Positions 53,501-64,000 of a stretch of 64,000 nt of DNA are shown here, piece after piece. The notes under the pieces were generated by a model. The model saw only the letters and a program-made list of their open reading frames with translations, made no database searches and was not told where the DNA came from. The translations under genes were made by a program, and so were the position numbers. Source of the stretch: Scolanthus callimorphus (taxonomy: Eukaryota > Cnidaria > Anthozoa > Actiniaria > Edwardsiidae); the NCBI GenBank assembly GCA_033964015.1, contig JAWWUD010000097.1:310001-374000 (forward strand). Direction: 5' to 3'. Numbering within the stretch: the stretch's first letter is position 1; each line of letters opens with the position of its first letter.

Positions 53501-56500
53501 TATTCAATTCATTACTGCATTATTGATTTCATTATTCTATCCAAAAATGCAATTTTCAATTGAATATTGAAAATTTTATAATCTAAATAATTACTTCGGG
53601 TGAACAATTGCTTATTCAGAAATCAACATTTGAACATTTAACATTTTTAATATTGAACTGAAAAATGCATTTTTGGATTGAATAATGAAGTCAATAATGA
53701 AATAATGAATTGAATATTCAAATCTAGGGGGGCACGCTTCATGTCTTTTGACTGTAAATAGTCAAAGGTTTTACTATTTGCCGATATTCACATCCCGTCG
53801 CCTTATTAATCAGAGGCAATGGATATCATTATTTAGGCGACGCGATCCGTCGTATAGATACCGAGACGAATCCACTCGCCGATAATCACTGAGGCGACTA
53901 ATTGCTCAAGTGACTCATAACATTTTTAGAAATAAAAAATGTTTTGTTGGATTTTTGACGATCGTAACAAAAAACTCGATCACGTACTTCCAATGCTTTC
54001 CATATTATAGTAGCCAGTAGCAAGAGAACCTCTCGACCAATCAGCGCGCGTAATTTCTTATAGTCACTCCAAGAGTAATTATACTGAATCCTGATAACGT
54101 AGCAAAGATGGAAATGGTGTTAAATGGTTTATCATTCTCTTTTTTCAAATTCCCCTTCTTATTACTCATAAACTTAGTAATTTCGTCAGAGCAGGAAAAT
54201 ATCTAAACTACAATTGGTCGCTTTACGCATCAACGTTATAAGAGAAATAATAAAAATAACGCTAGAGGATATAGAGAATAATATGAGCGCGCGGACATGT
54301 GGAATTTATCTTCGACTTGTTCACATTGATATCGAATGAGTGAGCGCAGCGAATGAACGAGTGAGATATCAAATGTGAACATTGAGAAGATAAATTTCAA
54401 ATCTCCAAGCGTCCATGTATTATTCTGATTATTCATGATTATTCATGTGTTTTTTTCTCAGCGGCAGAAATCTTTGTAAAACACAGTAGTTAGTGTATAA
54501 AATACATTTTTTAAATTATGAATCGAATAACGGTTAAAATTGAAACATATCCACTTTCCTTGACATCATTGGTCGAATCATAAAACACGGTAGGAATGGC
54601 ATTTCTGTTCAATGTAGAACACCCTTGATTCAGAAATCATAAACACCCAACGCTACTTATACAGATAATACTTATAAATCGGATTCCCTTTAAGAGGGAA
54701 AAATATCACTGAAAGCTGTATATTAGCGTACCTTTAGACTGTGAACGAAGAGTAATTTACAGCTAGATAATGAGTCATTTAGCCTTAGAAAATGGTAGAT
54801 TTTGCCGTTACGTCGGAAAGGTTTAGGTCTGAATTAATGTTGGCGTTATCTGTATTAGAGAACGTCTGGCTGTCGGAGATATTACACCAATAAGATATCG
54901 ACAATCTAGGACCTTATAGTCCTTTTTGCTAAGCCATACCAAGAGGAATAATAAGGGCCCTGCGCGGTACAAGATGAAACACTAGAAAAAAACACTCACC
55001 GTAAACTTAAAGATGTTTTTTCAGCGTTGAGATAATAAATGAAATTAATGCTGAATGTTGGCCTAAAGCTCTGGGGTCACGGGGTCGCAGGTAACAAACC
55101 CGAATGCCAAACATTGTGACAGGTTATACGATGGGTAATTTTGTCGACGCCTTTTTAGAGAACGGCAATTTCGTTCGAGTATAATGCGCAATATGATCAA
55201 AGCCTTTCACATTTTTCGGATACAAAGTCTTGGCGGAGAGGAAAACTGCGAAAAGAGAAACAGAAGAGAGACGAGCATTGTTTCCTTTGCGAAACAATCA
55301 CAAAAAAAGATCCTATTATGATTGAAGTTCAGTGCATTGTTTTCAATGTTAAATTTTTTCAGCAGCATTGTTTCTGAGGTTCTATTTTTTATTTCAAGGA
55401 GAATGCCTAAGCCCCTCAAAGGAGCTTCTAGGATATTTTTATACGCTCTTCTCAGAGAAACACGCACACACACCTCGCAGCTCTATGAGACAGTTAGGAA
55501 ACGCCCCAGTTTTCCACCCGAGACATGGCGCAAGTGTAATAACAAGATAGACACTTCTGGTTATGCACCGTCAATTTTCTGTAAAATTGAACCTCGCGCC
55601 ATGCGCTTATAATACAACTTATCGAGTTCACGAGTACACGTACCTCTAACAAGGCTTGCAATCGATGGTCCTCAAAGAACGTTTGTAAGAAGGATGTATC
55701 GGCATCCTTGGCTCCCGTCAGTAGCTGAATCTCCTCTAACGAGTCCAGAAGTTGACTGATGGCACCTAAAGCATACAACATACAGTAGTTATGTCATTCA
55801 CTAACGAAACTATTCCAACGTAGATCTCTCCCCATAAACTCGCTACAGTCGGGAAATCTCGGCCTATATACAATGACAACAGGAACACTTTTTATACGCA
55901 GGTATAATATTTGAAAAACAAAAGCGAGTGGAGGTATTCTCGTGCCCAGACCTCCCTAGGCACTGGTGACAGCCATTGACGCATGCGCGAGATTTGATAC
56001 AGAGAGCCGTTGAGAGAAACATCTTTCTGCATGCGCCATCGACATCTACGCTCTAAGTAATGTCGAGGTGTAAAACATGTCAAATGCTTTACACGCATGC
56101 GTTAGTGGCTGCCACCAGAGCTTCCCGCCATTCTCCTGAGATTTAATACAGCGCATGCTCCAACGCTCAAAATCAGCCAATCAGCGACGGCTCTCAAACG
56201 GATGTCCCCAGAGCCTCCCCTGCGAGCAGACGAGCCGGGGAGCTCTGGGTACGAGAATAGAGCTTCCCGCGCGAGGTGACAAGTACGGGGGCTCTGGGCC
56301 CGAGAATGGGGTGGAGGATTCTGTTAACTTTTGTCAATCGTCGCGACATTGGTCGTGTCGGCTCATCGGCCCGGATGCATCGAGTCGTTTTGCATATCAC
56401 AGTTCGAGTCGGCCAATTCATCGTAAAACATTGCTGCCTGAGAACGACGTTTTCTTTGTTTGCTTGTTTTGTGAGTGCTGGAAGCGCGGATTGGCAGGGG

Positions 56501-59500
56501 AGTAGAGGGTTAGGAGAAGAGGTTTGTTTTGTGAGTGCTGGAAGCGTGGATTGGCAGGGGAGTAGAAGGTTGGGAGAAGAGGCTTGTTTTGTGAGTGCTG
56601 GAAGCGTGGATTGGCAGGGGAGTAGAGGGTTGGGAGAAGAGGTCACGGTATACCTGTGGCACTTAAGTCACTTTCTTCACACTCGAATACTTCGTCATCA
56701 TGCTGTTGAGAAAATCATGTCGCTGATCAGACAAATCTCACCACCAAGCCAAAAGATCTTGTCAAATTTCTTTTGAAACGTTTATCTCAATTTTTTTTAG
56801 ACTATATGGAAATTCTAAACTTCTTTTACATTTTCTCGAAAGTATGATATTCTGTATAAGGTCCCCTTTCTCTTCACGAAGCCCAAATAACACTGATGGC
56901 GACAGTTTCTTTATTTTTGGATTCCACTTGAATCTTACCTGTGGGCTGACGTCTAATCCATTCATAACTGGGAACTTCCGACTAGCAACTGCAGCCAGAA
57001 CAGCGCCCTGTGAACAAGCAACAACTTTATTCTTAAAACTAAACTTATAAGACTCCTGCACATACATGTATATCTTCAGGCAAGCCTGTGGCCGCGTAGC
57101 ACTAAGTCAACAGAACTGAGATAAGGAATTAACCTTGTGTGAAAGCTAAAGTGCTAATGAGATATCCCAAGTGTGCTTCTGAGCGTTAGCCCTAGTAAGC
57201 GGAGAAAGAGAAAAAATCTCTGACCACGAGATTTTGGACAGGAGAAAAGGCAAAAAATTGGAGATTTGATGCTCACTTTTGGAGACCAACAGTAACACAA
57301 TACCATCTGAGGTGGTTTCTAAACCTAGCCTGTTGTACTTTAAGAACGCGCCTTGCTATTTCATCCTTGCAGGCTCCTGGTTACCTCGCTTAGACCTCGC
57401 TTTCCTCGCTTTCCAATGAAAAAGAAGGGTTTTAGTCACCATTTTGCTGTGCAGGAAATGTTTTTCGGCCCTTCGGGCCGTGCAGGATATTTTTTTTCAA
57501 AAAAGCCCACCCCCCCTCAATAGTTAAATGGTCGGCCCTAAGCGCAAGCTAAATCAAGCGTAATTAATCTTAAGTACCTTAAGTTTTCTTCTTGCATTAA
57601 ATTTTTTCATTTCATCTACGGTCTCCTGAAGATGCATTCTGCTAGGAACGTCTCTGCTCTGTGAAATGGAGAAGGACAACAGATGAATGAAGTTGTTGGA
57701 CTCTGAGGGAAGAGGTCAAAATAATGGGAAACAAGGGCGGGCAAACTTTGAAGTTCAACTGTGAAAACATTTTTTTTTTGGAAACAAGTTTCATGTGGAG
57801 ACAGAACATGTTTTTGTCGAACGCGTAGACGGATAGATGCTACCGACGGTATGACAAGTAAAAGCTCCAACAAACAAGCACGCAAGGATTCAGGTGAAAC
57901 CTGCTTTTGGCAAAACGACGCTGTGTTGGACCTGTGGCCTAAGTTACCTTTAACCAAGGATGCTGAAGAGCGGATGCTGCGGAGATCCTCTTGCTGGGGT
58001 CACTAACTAACATCTTAAGACACAAGTCCTTGCCATCATCTGTGATGTTGTCCCATTGTTTGGGTCTCATCTGCAACAAAGTTTTCAACTTTGTAAATGG
58101 AAGTCAAGATTTTTTTACTAAAAATGTGAGGCAAACAGTATTTATAGTGCACAACAACTTGGAACTTTGTCATTTAACCGTTGTATCTCCCCTGAGATCT
58201 CAAGGATTTAAGTCCAAGGGCGGGCTTCCCTGTGTTTTGCAATCTTAGCATGCATGCTTGGTCTGTGTTTTCAATTGCCTTGCATGCTTGTTCTAGCTCT
58301 GACAATTTGGAGTTTATAAGGGACATGCTATTTTCATTGATCAAAAGTAAAAACAAAATAACCTTACCACTGGTTGTCCTTTTTTAATTGACTCATACAC
58401 TTTTTCTCCAGTGCCATGAAATGGATAACTTCCACTTAGTAGAATAAACATAATAACACCTGTAAAACAAAGAAGAAGAAAAAAGCATATTCAGTCCTTT
58501 TATCCTGAGGGATGGAGTCACATGACATTATTTTTCTTTGAGTATATCATTGTAGTTTCAAATCAATTTCAAAGATATGGTCCTAGTTCACAAAAAATGT
58601 ATACATTCTTCAAAATTGACTTGAAATGATCTTGACACAGATTGGACTCGAAACATAAATTGAGTTGGTGAATTACAATCATGTAAATCATAGAAAATTG
58701 GCCAAAACTGTATTGTGTTGTGGCAGTATCATATTCCATGCCTTTTCAAAGTCATACAAAATCTGCTCTGACTAATAACCATCACAATTAAAGCACTAAA
58801 GGCCAATACATTCCTTGAAGAATCAGATTTATCAAAATAATACCTACCAATACCCCATACATCTACTGGTCTACCATAAGGCTCTCGGCAAACAACCTCA
58901 GGAGACATGAAATGAGGAGTCCCAAGCCGACCTGAGAAAAATCAGAGGAAAATTTCATTAACTATGTGTCATACCTGCCAGGTTTTCCTCCTTTTTACCT
59001 CCAGGTTTTCCTGGGAGTCTCCAGGTTTTTAACAACTCTCCCAGCCTCCAGGTTAAAGCAGGATTTTCAACATATTCTATGAATCATAGTCAGGCAAAAA
59101 AAGTCAACTGAAGTCTGCATCATCAGCAAAGATTCGGTTGTTTTCAGAAGGGATTCCTAAAGTTTTCGGGAAAGACTCAGAGAAACAAGATGGTTCCGAC
59201 GAATTCCGGATTTCAGAACTTCTGGGGATGACAGGTATGATATTGTGTTGTTGTCTGAGCAAAACTTTACCTAACAGTAGTCAAGCAAAAGCTTATTCCA
59301 ACACTACAAAAGCAAGAATAATCTCCTGTATTATTTTCTCGAAAGTTCTGTGAAAGTTCTCACTGAAAACAGATTTGTAAAATTATTGGTCATAGATTGG
59401 AGAGCTGTAAAGGTGGCATCTCATATGTTCATTTTTTATGATGGGACACTATTATGTTTCCCTGTGATACATAACATTGGGAACTGTCTTAACACCGTAT

Positions 59501-61587
59501 GCATTGCTACGCGACCTCAAAATTCACTGTTGCAATGGGTGATTGCCAATTTTTAGCTGTCAATCAAAACCAAAATGTTGGATTCCCTTCAGTGGGTCAA
59601 CATTGATTGCAAAATCAACTAAAATTACTGTAAGCTTGTTTTGTGTGTGCTGGGAGCGTAGAATGGCAGGGGGAGTAGCAGGTTGGCATTCCTTTGCTGT
59701 AAAAACAATCGCAAAAGTGTATTTTGAGGTCACATAGCAATGTAGCCGGTGGTAAGGACCATTACAAGACATCCTACTTTTCCAGTGTTGGGTAGCTATT
59801 ACATACATTTTTCCAGTAATTTTGCTTACCACTAGTAATGTATCCTTCAGGCGGTAGTTCTAAGGCCACTCCAAAATCAGCAACCTTAATGGGTGCTGAA
59901 TTTTCTCTATTTGCAAGTAGAATATTATGTGGCTGATGAAATAAAGAAAAATCTTGTTTTTTAACAAAATATAAATAAAATAAGAGCAGGGCTTGAAATT
60001 GCAACCAATAGTTGCAAAAGTAACCAACATTTTTCGAAAAGTGTCAATTAGTCACAAAATTATGGCCTATTTTTGTGGAGCTTTGCCACCAGAAATCCTC
60101 TTTGTGTGACCAGAAATCCTCTTTGTGTGATCAATTTATTCTTGACTACCAGGCACAGTTATGACAGCTAATATCTTTTCAATTCGAGCCCAAAAGTTCA
60201 ATGTGGAACTCCAGAAATGATCCATAGGCCAATTTCCAGTGAAGAATTCAGTTGATTGTCCAAAGTTGATATACATTATTCGTTCATATTCTTACCTTGA
60301 GGTCTCTGTGGATAATACCCCTATCGTGGCAAAATGATATTGCCTCTAACACTTGTTTTAAGTAGTGACTACAAAGGAAAATACAGATAGTAAATATTCT
60401 ATTTGCTGTATCATATACCAGCACCAATGTAGATAAACAATATCAACGGCTATAAACTATGTTTAGGCCAATTCACTGCAACCGTGTGCCTGGGAAGGAC
60501 TGAGCATTATATCGACTGCACTGTTTGTTACAGTTTAATAGTGTTTTGTATAGAGTGGATTTCAGATGACTGTCACTACTTGTTATGTAATTGCGGTTGC
60601 TTTGCATTCTCATTGGCTACTCATTTTTCTCAGCCAATCAAATTCGGTAGTAAATACAATTGTGTAATGACTTAGTAATTGGTTTGGCTTGCAATTGGCT
60701 GAGAAAAAAGCCATTTAGGAGCAAATCGTGATTTCTCTCGATTCTGATTGGCTAGTGATTGCTCAATTGCAATTGTTTTCACGACAGTCATGCGAAAACT
60801 GCTCTAGTGTGCACTGACAGCTTGGCAATTCAGTTTTACTGCAATAGAGTCTAATAAACTAATAATATTATTATATTACTTATCACAAGCATAGACCTAA
60901 ACAAAAATATTGCACTCCTAGGAAATAGCCAGGATTTGTAAAAGGGAGGTTCGAAACTGCTATCTTTATAAGAGCTTAGTGATAATAGCACTGTACTTCA
61001 ACCTACTTGACCTTCTATGCAAACAATTGCATGCTTATATGTAAGCTGGCACCACAAAATGCTAGGCCATTTTCAAATCATATGGGCTTCAGCTCAGATA
61101 GAAACAAACATTCCTTGCAAACTGATAGGTATTTTTCAGCTGAAGTTTTTGGCGAATATGTTTGCAACATATGAGACTATTCATCTACAATTTTGGTTCA
61201 AAATATAATTATTGGTGCCGAGCAGATTTGTTCAACATGTCTAAGGTGTGCATAAGGCAAAGATGCCAACTCTCACACATTTTGAAGGGAGCTTCATCTC
61301 CTAATGTTCCGCTTTGGCTTTGTAAATAGAGACATTTCACAGTGTAAAGACATTTTGTGAGCCCAAAAACTCCTACCTCACACATTTTGAAGGTTGGAGG
61401 TTGGCATCTCTGTGAAGAGCTTATGTCAACAGTAATAATAAAGTGGCTCTTCAATTTATACATGTCTTCACTGCTGTCTTAGTTGGAGTGTGTGATGCTT
61501 CACTCTTACCTTGCCACAGCTTCACTAAAAACAAACCCTGCATTGACACGATTCACAATTTCAAAACACAAATCTGCACCATCCATG
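41560..61587 (-). CDS. CASK: CASK, CaM-kinase/MAGUK scaffold, 24 exons, 5' end beyond window
   Basis: Exons: 61587-61510, 60368-60296, 59932-59830, 58931-58848, 58459-58368, 58070-57948, 57658-57578, 57007-56939, 56702-56654, 55765-55644, 52755-52669, 52216-52133, 51386-51216, 50674-50596, 48561-48476, 47988-47920, 46819-46620, 45879-45836, 45604-45536, 44556-44476, 44055-43975, 43329-43127, 42422-42301 and 41736-41560 (2427 nt). CASK scaffolds neurexin/syndecan at junctions and synapses. Domains in order: kinase from [11 protein letters not shown] (about 90 N-terminal residues missing), [28 protein letters not shown]; CaM-binding [18 protein letters not shown]; paired L27 segments ([25 protein letters not shown]); PDZ ([40 protein letters not shown]); SH3 ([18 protein letters not shown]); hook ([16 protein letters not shown]); guanylate kinase ([33 protein letters not shown]) ending QWVPVSWIY. 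All junctions are in phase except exon 42301-42422, which is one base short. Part of exon 21 is duplicated in tandem. Confidence 0.96.
43884..44043 (-). repeat. 80-bp perfect tandem duplication across a CASK exon donor
   Basis: Two exact 80-bp units (43884-43963 and 43964-44043). Each contains the 3' two thirds of the [12 protein letters not shown] exon and its donor CCAC|GTAAGTAG. Use of the upstream donor (43975) preserves the frame; reading through gives a stop two codons later. Confidence 0.9.
44164..44339. mobile_element. MITE, family G, copy 1 (CASK intron)
   Basis: Arms CAGATTTCGTATGACTGTGA and the inverted TCACAGTCATACGAAATCTG, GC-rich centre with GTACCGCG repeats. Copy 2 is at 47311-47486. 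Confidence 0.85.
44802..44940. mobile_element. GGGGCGTAGCC-type element, copy 4
   Basis: Starts CAGCGGCGTAGCCAGGAATT, has a long G run, and ends CCCCCTGGCTAC. Internal TTTCCTTCAGCAAATACAG matches the copy at 14955. Confidence 0.7.
45014..45475 (+). repeat. (AAC)n-type compound microsatellite, about 460 bp
   Basis: AAC trinucleotides with frequent GGC, GAC, GTC and ATC interruptions, ending 60 bp from the CASK exon at 45536. The bias removes stop codons, so long Asn/Thr/Gln or Val/Leu/Cys open frames appear on both strands. They are not genes. Confidence 0.95.
46157..46233. mobile_element. Hairpin element, family E, copy 2
   Basis: AACCATTATCCTGCGAGATT ... GACGAGGGACGCAGTCCCGA ... GGATAATGGTT. 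Same unit as 10427-10541 but shortened, directly followed by a family D MITE. Confidence 0.65.
46233..46424. mobile_element. MITE, family D, copy 3
   Basis: TTATTATTCAGCACGTCGAT at the left end and GCATCGATGCGCTGAATAAT at the right; internal GGACATGACAGATATCCTGC-type sequence and CCAATGACCATATTTGGGCA match the copies at 10153 and 24643. Confidence 0.75.
47311..47486. mobile_element. MITE, family G, copy 2 (CASK intron)
   Basis: TAGAGCAGATTTCGTATGAC ... inverted ... GTCATACGAAATCTGCTCTA, closely matching 44164-44339. Solo end-like sequences occur near 58746 and 60786. Confidence 0.85.
48199..48455. mobile_element. MITE, family F, copy 2 (right end lost)
   Basis: TTGGGCAATTCCAGAAAATA start and interior GGAATTC units match 34624-34873 in inverted order. 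The right terminal repeat is absent, replaced by long poly-C runs. Confidence 0.65.
49101..50393 (+). mobile_element. 1.3-kb element with long subrepeat-rich TIRs and a single ORF
   Basis: Left arm 49101-49220 and right arm about 50276-50393 are inverted copies beginning CGAGTGTAGGTTTTGGTCGA, filled with tandem GGGTCGAGGGTAAAATGTCGA-like units. Weaker arm similarity continues inward (TTTTTTAAATGCAAATT / inverted). It lies in one CASK intron between exons at 50596 and 48561. No transposase, integrase or reverse transcriptase signature is visible. Confidence 0.75.
49522..50397 (+). CDS. Unrecognised 291-codon ORF inside the 1.3-kb element
   Basis: The frame is open from ATG 49522 to a stop at 50395-50397. 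The last 40 codons come from the terminal repeats (ILPSTLD units), leaving about 250 codons of non-repetitive sequence, long for AT-rich intron DNA. Two hydrophobic stretches are visible, at about 40-63 ([20 protein letters not shown]) and about 131-147 ([15 protein letters not shown]). I recognise no domain. It runs antisense to CASK. It could be an element-encoded protein, a captured gene fragment, or chance. Confidence 0.35.
   Translation: MFCFYSIFGKTKISAAFSQPISSAHFTRVLRERSQMIFDLTSFCFVLLCYLSLSLIKVSCSLIMSSMEAKLVWYKITSAIAFSALAAYRNGTTNTPVHCQLKNAVFKIFEKHQFDESRVDFLWFDIISDQNILLLFSFVFFCLSKIRVLTRSVRSVEETFLRTPGEKAQQICHSFREFDFEKDCPKFTPGVFGKHFVLSRSAQVEKGGKILSTMCRSLSTYQSGKPKFAFFKKYFNMYHGKKLFHLFAEKNWTLDILPSTLGILPSTLDILPSTLDVLPSTLDPRPKPTLE
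50686..50900 (+). repeat. Tandem repeat of about 43 bp, five copies (CASK intron)
   Basis: Imperfect units with ACCACAAACTAAGCATGTTTT and GGAAAGACATGAAAAC. It starts 12 bp upstream of the PDZ exon acceptor at 50674. Confidence 0.85.
51545..51626 (+). repeat. Direct duplication in CASK intron
   Basis: GTGTCACGCAACACTGTGT followed by GAGTTGTCCCTGGGTA occurs twice in succession. A shorter ATGCACGCGTGG repeat follows at about 51757-51810. Confidence 0.75.
52359..52622. mobile_element. MITE with AAGGCCTGTTTACAC-type ends (CASK intron)
   Basis: Left end TAAAGGCAGGTGTACACGAT and right end GTGTAAACAGGCCTTAA are inverted; inner CGGCGATTTTTCTTGCGCGA pairs with GAGAAAAATCGCCG. Ends resemble the MITE at 41337 and the half-element at 34333. 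Confidence 0.65.
52859..52981. repeat. Inverted repeat in CASK intron
   Basis: CTCAGAGAAGACCCTTGGGG AGGCTGAGTCAC is inverted as GTGACTCAGCCTCCCCCAGG plus GTCTTCTCTGAG. Confidence 0.7.
53247..53407. mobile_element. MITE with AGAGTGGTTTTCATCCGG ends
   Basis: AGAGTGGTTTTCATCCGGCT and its reverse complement at 53388-53407 are perfect inverted ends. Unpaired AT-rich centre with CTAGTAG repeats nearby. Confidence 0.8.
53461..53756. mobile_element. MITE with TACAGTCGAAAGACATG ends
   Basis: TACAGTCGAAAGACATGAAG ... CTTCATGTCTTTTGACTGTA. Arms are about 55 bp and share GCGTGCCCCCCTAG and TTGAATATTCAATTCATTA, and resemble the outer arms of 17314-18031 in layout (AAAGAC...TTCAATA). Confidence 0.8.
56464..56641 (+). 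repeat. 60-bp tandem repeat, three copies (CASK intron)
   Basis: Units of exactly 60 bp with TTTTGTGAGTGCTGGAAGCG and GATTGGCAGGGGAGTAGA. A diverged single unit occurs at 59637-59690. As 60 is a multiple of three, the array creates repetitive open frames on both strands; it ends 12 bp from a CASK exon donor. Confidence 0.9.
60551..60806. mobile_element. MITE, family C-like, copy 3 (CASK intron)
   Basis: TAGAGTGGATTTCAGATGAC TGTC at the left and GACAGTCATGCGAAAACTGCTCTA at the right form inverted ends; internal CTCATTGGCT and CAGCCAATC match the other copies' theme. Confidence 0.65.
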
Positions 61588-64000
61588 CTAAAACAAATCA
61601 AAGCATAAAATAATGTTATCACAAAGGAGTGAAAAAATTAGCATGGTTTATTGATATAAAGTATTGTTGGGCCAAACAGTGGTCCATTTCTTGGAACCAT
61701 CTGCAGGTTATTATTAGCTGCCTTAAACATTAAAAATATGGGTACTTAGACAACTTAGATGGTCCTTGCATAACTGACTGACCCTACTACTGAAAGAAAT
61801 CCCTGCTATGCTAGTAGGAACAGGAAAATGATTGATTTCTCATAAACCCTTGTAAAGCATATGACAATTCCAGATATGAAAACATTGATGAGGAATGGTC
61901 TTAAGTATATGTATTATCCAACTGCAACGAGAGGAGAACAAACATCGCAGGAGTGAGACTGGGGCAAGCACAAATATCCCGCGATATTGTACACTTCCAA
62001 ACTATTTTCACTAAGTTCGTCCATATTCAATTCAAAACAGTGGAAAATAAATGTCAGATAATAAACAACTTATTTAGACATTTTAATGTACAATATCTCT
62101 GAACATTTTTCTCGTCTTTGTATTTTGTCTCACCCAAAGACGGGCTCGACAAAATACTCCAGACTCGAAAAAATATCCAGCGATATAGTACATCAAAATG
62201 TCTAATAAGATACATATATCACATGAAAAAAAAGAAAGGCTGTTATATCCAGCAGTATTCAGGGCTGGAAATTGTGCCTGTATGAGTGCAACTTTTGTAA
62301 CTAAACGTTTCTAATTTGCAAGTAAAATTTAAGCAATTTTGTCATAAACAGTCTGTAAAATGCGAGTAAAAATTGAAATTATTGTCCAAAATGTGACCTT
62401 GTTTTTTTCTTAATATCCAGCCCTGAGTATTTCATTGAGACTTCCCATCATGCACCAGGACTAAAATGTTCCCATGCATTCTGCTCTTGTTTTTCCAGTA
62501 GTGCATGCAAATTTTGACCAGTAGCATATTCTGCAGTAGTCACCACTCGAAAGTATTGTCAATGCTTGGTATACCACAGAATATACCACAGAATATGCTG
62601 CTGGTCACTTGTCTTTTCCTATCCATACACACTTATCTAGCAAAGGCTGTTGTGTGTATGCCAGTTCAAAGTATTGTTTAAATTAGCCTGTGTAGCAAGC
62701 GTTTCCACGGGGCTTCAGGATCAGAGAAAAGCCTGAAAGTATGTGATTGTTTAATCATTTTTCACTCATCCCATTTCTCGCGTGGCTCAAGATTCGTTCT
62801 CATGTTTCTCTGACCTCTGAAACTGACAGGGTTTCACACATGCTTTGTTTTACTAGAATGAATTCCAATTGAAATTTGCTTTTTCCTATAAAAACATCAT
62901 ATTGAAACCACTGGATATTGCACTGGATACCTTGAGCTGAATAATGAAACCCCAAGGTGTTCTCATTGGTTTGCATGAATGACCCCTTCAGCATGATCGC
63001 AGACAAAAGAAAACCACAAGGGCTATACTGATGCCAACTCTCCTGCTTTTAGTGTGAGAGTTGTTTAATCTCAGCAGGGCTTTACAAAATTCTCAAGTAA
63101 ATACTAGGCCCATTAAGATAATACACTACTGATAAAACCCCTTATCTTAAGTGAGAAATCTGGATATTAAAGTCCAAATGTTAGATACAGGGCTTTCATC
63201 TGTTAACTGCTTGCTCCTCACACCAACACACAATATTATTGCTCATAATATTCCATTCTTTATGGATTGACACACCCATCTCTGCCTGGGGGTTAAAACT
63301 TACTATTCAAACACCATATAAATGTAACTATCCATTGAATAGGCCCCCATCATCTCCACTGAAAACATAAACAAAAGAACAAATATTAGTATTTATAGTG
63401 AATGGAGGATACATGAATTTAGAAGGGGAGAGAGTTGGCTTTTGAGAAAGGGGAACAGCACAAAAGTTCTGCAGGAAACATATACTTAATGTAATAGTGG
63501 AGGGGGTAGAAATCGCCACTAGTACCTGCCTCGACAATAAAGCTTATTTATTTACATTATACAGCTGCTGCTTTTGATAAGAGAAGCCTTCAAATAATAA
63601 CATTTACATTGCTTTATATGATAAATCAAACAAAACTGTAGCTTCAAATACTTAGTTTCTTCACACCTTTTTCAAGTGGGCATCTTCCATAAATTTTCAA
63701 TTTAAAAATTCCTCAAAACAAAAATACATTTATTGCAAATGGGAATGAATGCACTTTTTAAAGGGTGCTGTCCAACATAAATTTGCTAATAATGTGACAG
63801 AAAAATTAAAACTTGCACTTAATTAATGCAAGAAATGTTACAAACCTTGTACCTTTAAATGTGTTGGTACAAGCAAGACGTGTGTTAAAAGAAATGTGTG
63901 TTAAGTGTAAAATAAGTGTGTGAAAAGAAATCCCTTAGAAGTCCCCAATCAAACCCTTTATCACTCATGTTTCATTTTCACACAGAAACCTATTAAGAAT
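61588..64000. other. CASK 5' intron reaching the window edge
   Basis: The next upstream CASK exons (kinase N-lobe) should lie to the right, but no matching exon is visible here, so this is one long intron as far as I can see. It contains an inverted repeat with CAGGGCTGGAAATT / AATATCCAGCCCTG ends (about 62263-62425), related to sequence near 59990 and 13575. A short inverted pair GATGCCAACTCTCACACATT / CACACATTTTGAAGG...TGGCATC lies just left at 61262-61412. Confidence 0.55.

Noticed and set aside
56194..56776. 150- and 166-codon open frames on opposite strands
   Set aside because: Both run through the 60-bp tandem repeat, whose length is divisible by three and therefore stays open. No recognisable domain.
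59138..59353. 71-codon + strand open frame
   Set aside because: Lies in a CASK intron beside a CCAGGTTTTCC-type repeat. No domain and no splice support, so not called a gene.

Overview
The window is animal nuclear DNA: AT-rich, intron-dense, GT-AG spliced and packed with short inverted-repeat elements. It carries six protein-coding genes that I rebuilt exon by exon, using conserved protein sequence, splice-site consensus and reading phase together. Five are conserved eukaryotic or metazoan families: B3GALT6, NUFIP1, TAF6, XRCC4 and CASK. The sixth is a pentameric ligand-gated ion-channel-like extracellular domain. An intron-rich early-branching animal, most likely an anthozoan cnidarian, fits the conserved gene structures and the repeat load, but the species is inference.

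Layout: 1-3842 is repeats with no recognisable exon. 3843-7946 (-) holds six exons of a secreted/extracellular receptor domain whose 3' exons I could not find. 9565-11454 (-) is B3GALT6, complete in two exons. 11959-19150 (+) is NUFIP1, complete in ten exons, divergent from B3GALT6 with about 0.5 kb between the start codons. 20734-29150 (-) is TAF6, complete in thirteen exons and convergent with NUFIP1. 31011-38735 (-) is XRCC4, complete in eleven exons. 41560-61587 (-) is CASK: 24 exons from the middle of the kinase domain to the stop codon, with the 5' exons beyond the right edge. The genes do not form one pathway. They cover Golgi glycosaminoglycan-linker synthesis, snoRNP assembly, TFIID, non-homologous end joining and synaptic/junctional scaffolding.

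Between and inside the genes are many miniature inverted-repeat elements (MITEs), several present in two or more copies, along with minisatellites, homopolymer runs, a LINE 3' tail and a tRNA-like SINE fragment. One 1.3 kb element in a CASK intron has long terminal inverted repeats and a 291-codon open frame I do not recognise.

Main points to check: (1) the CASK guanylate-kinase exon at 42301-42422 is one base short of the phase its neighbours need; (2) this CASK keeps the Asp of DFG and the catalytic-loop Asn that human CASK has lost; (3) exact tandem duplications cover exon 3' ends and splice donors in both CASK (80 bp) and NUFIP1 (40 bp); (4) the channel-like gene lacks the Cys-loop cysteines and starts with a cysteine-rich module; (5) an inverted duplication in TAF6 intron 1 keeps a start codon and a splice donor on both arms. 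I found no operon, CRISPR array or prokaryotic-type system.
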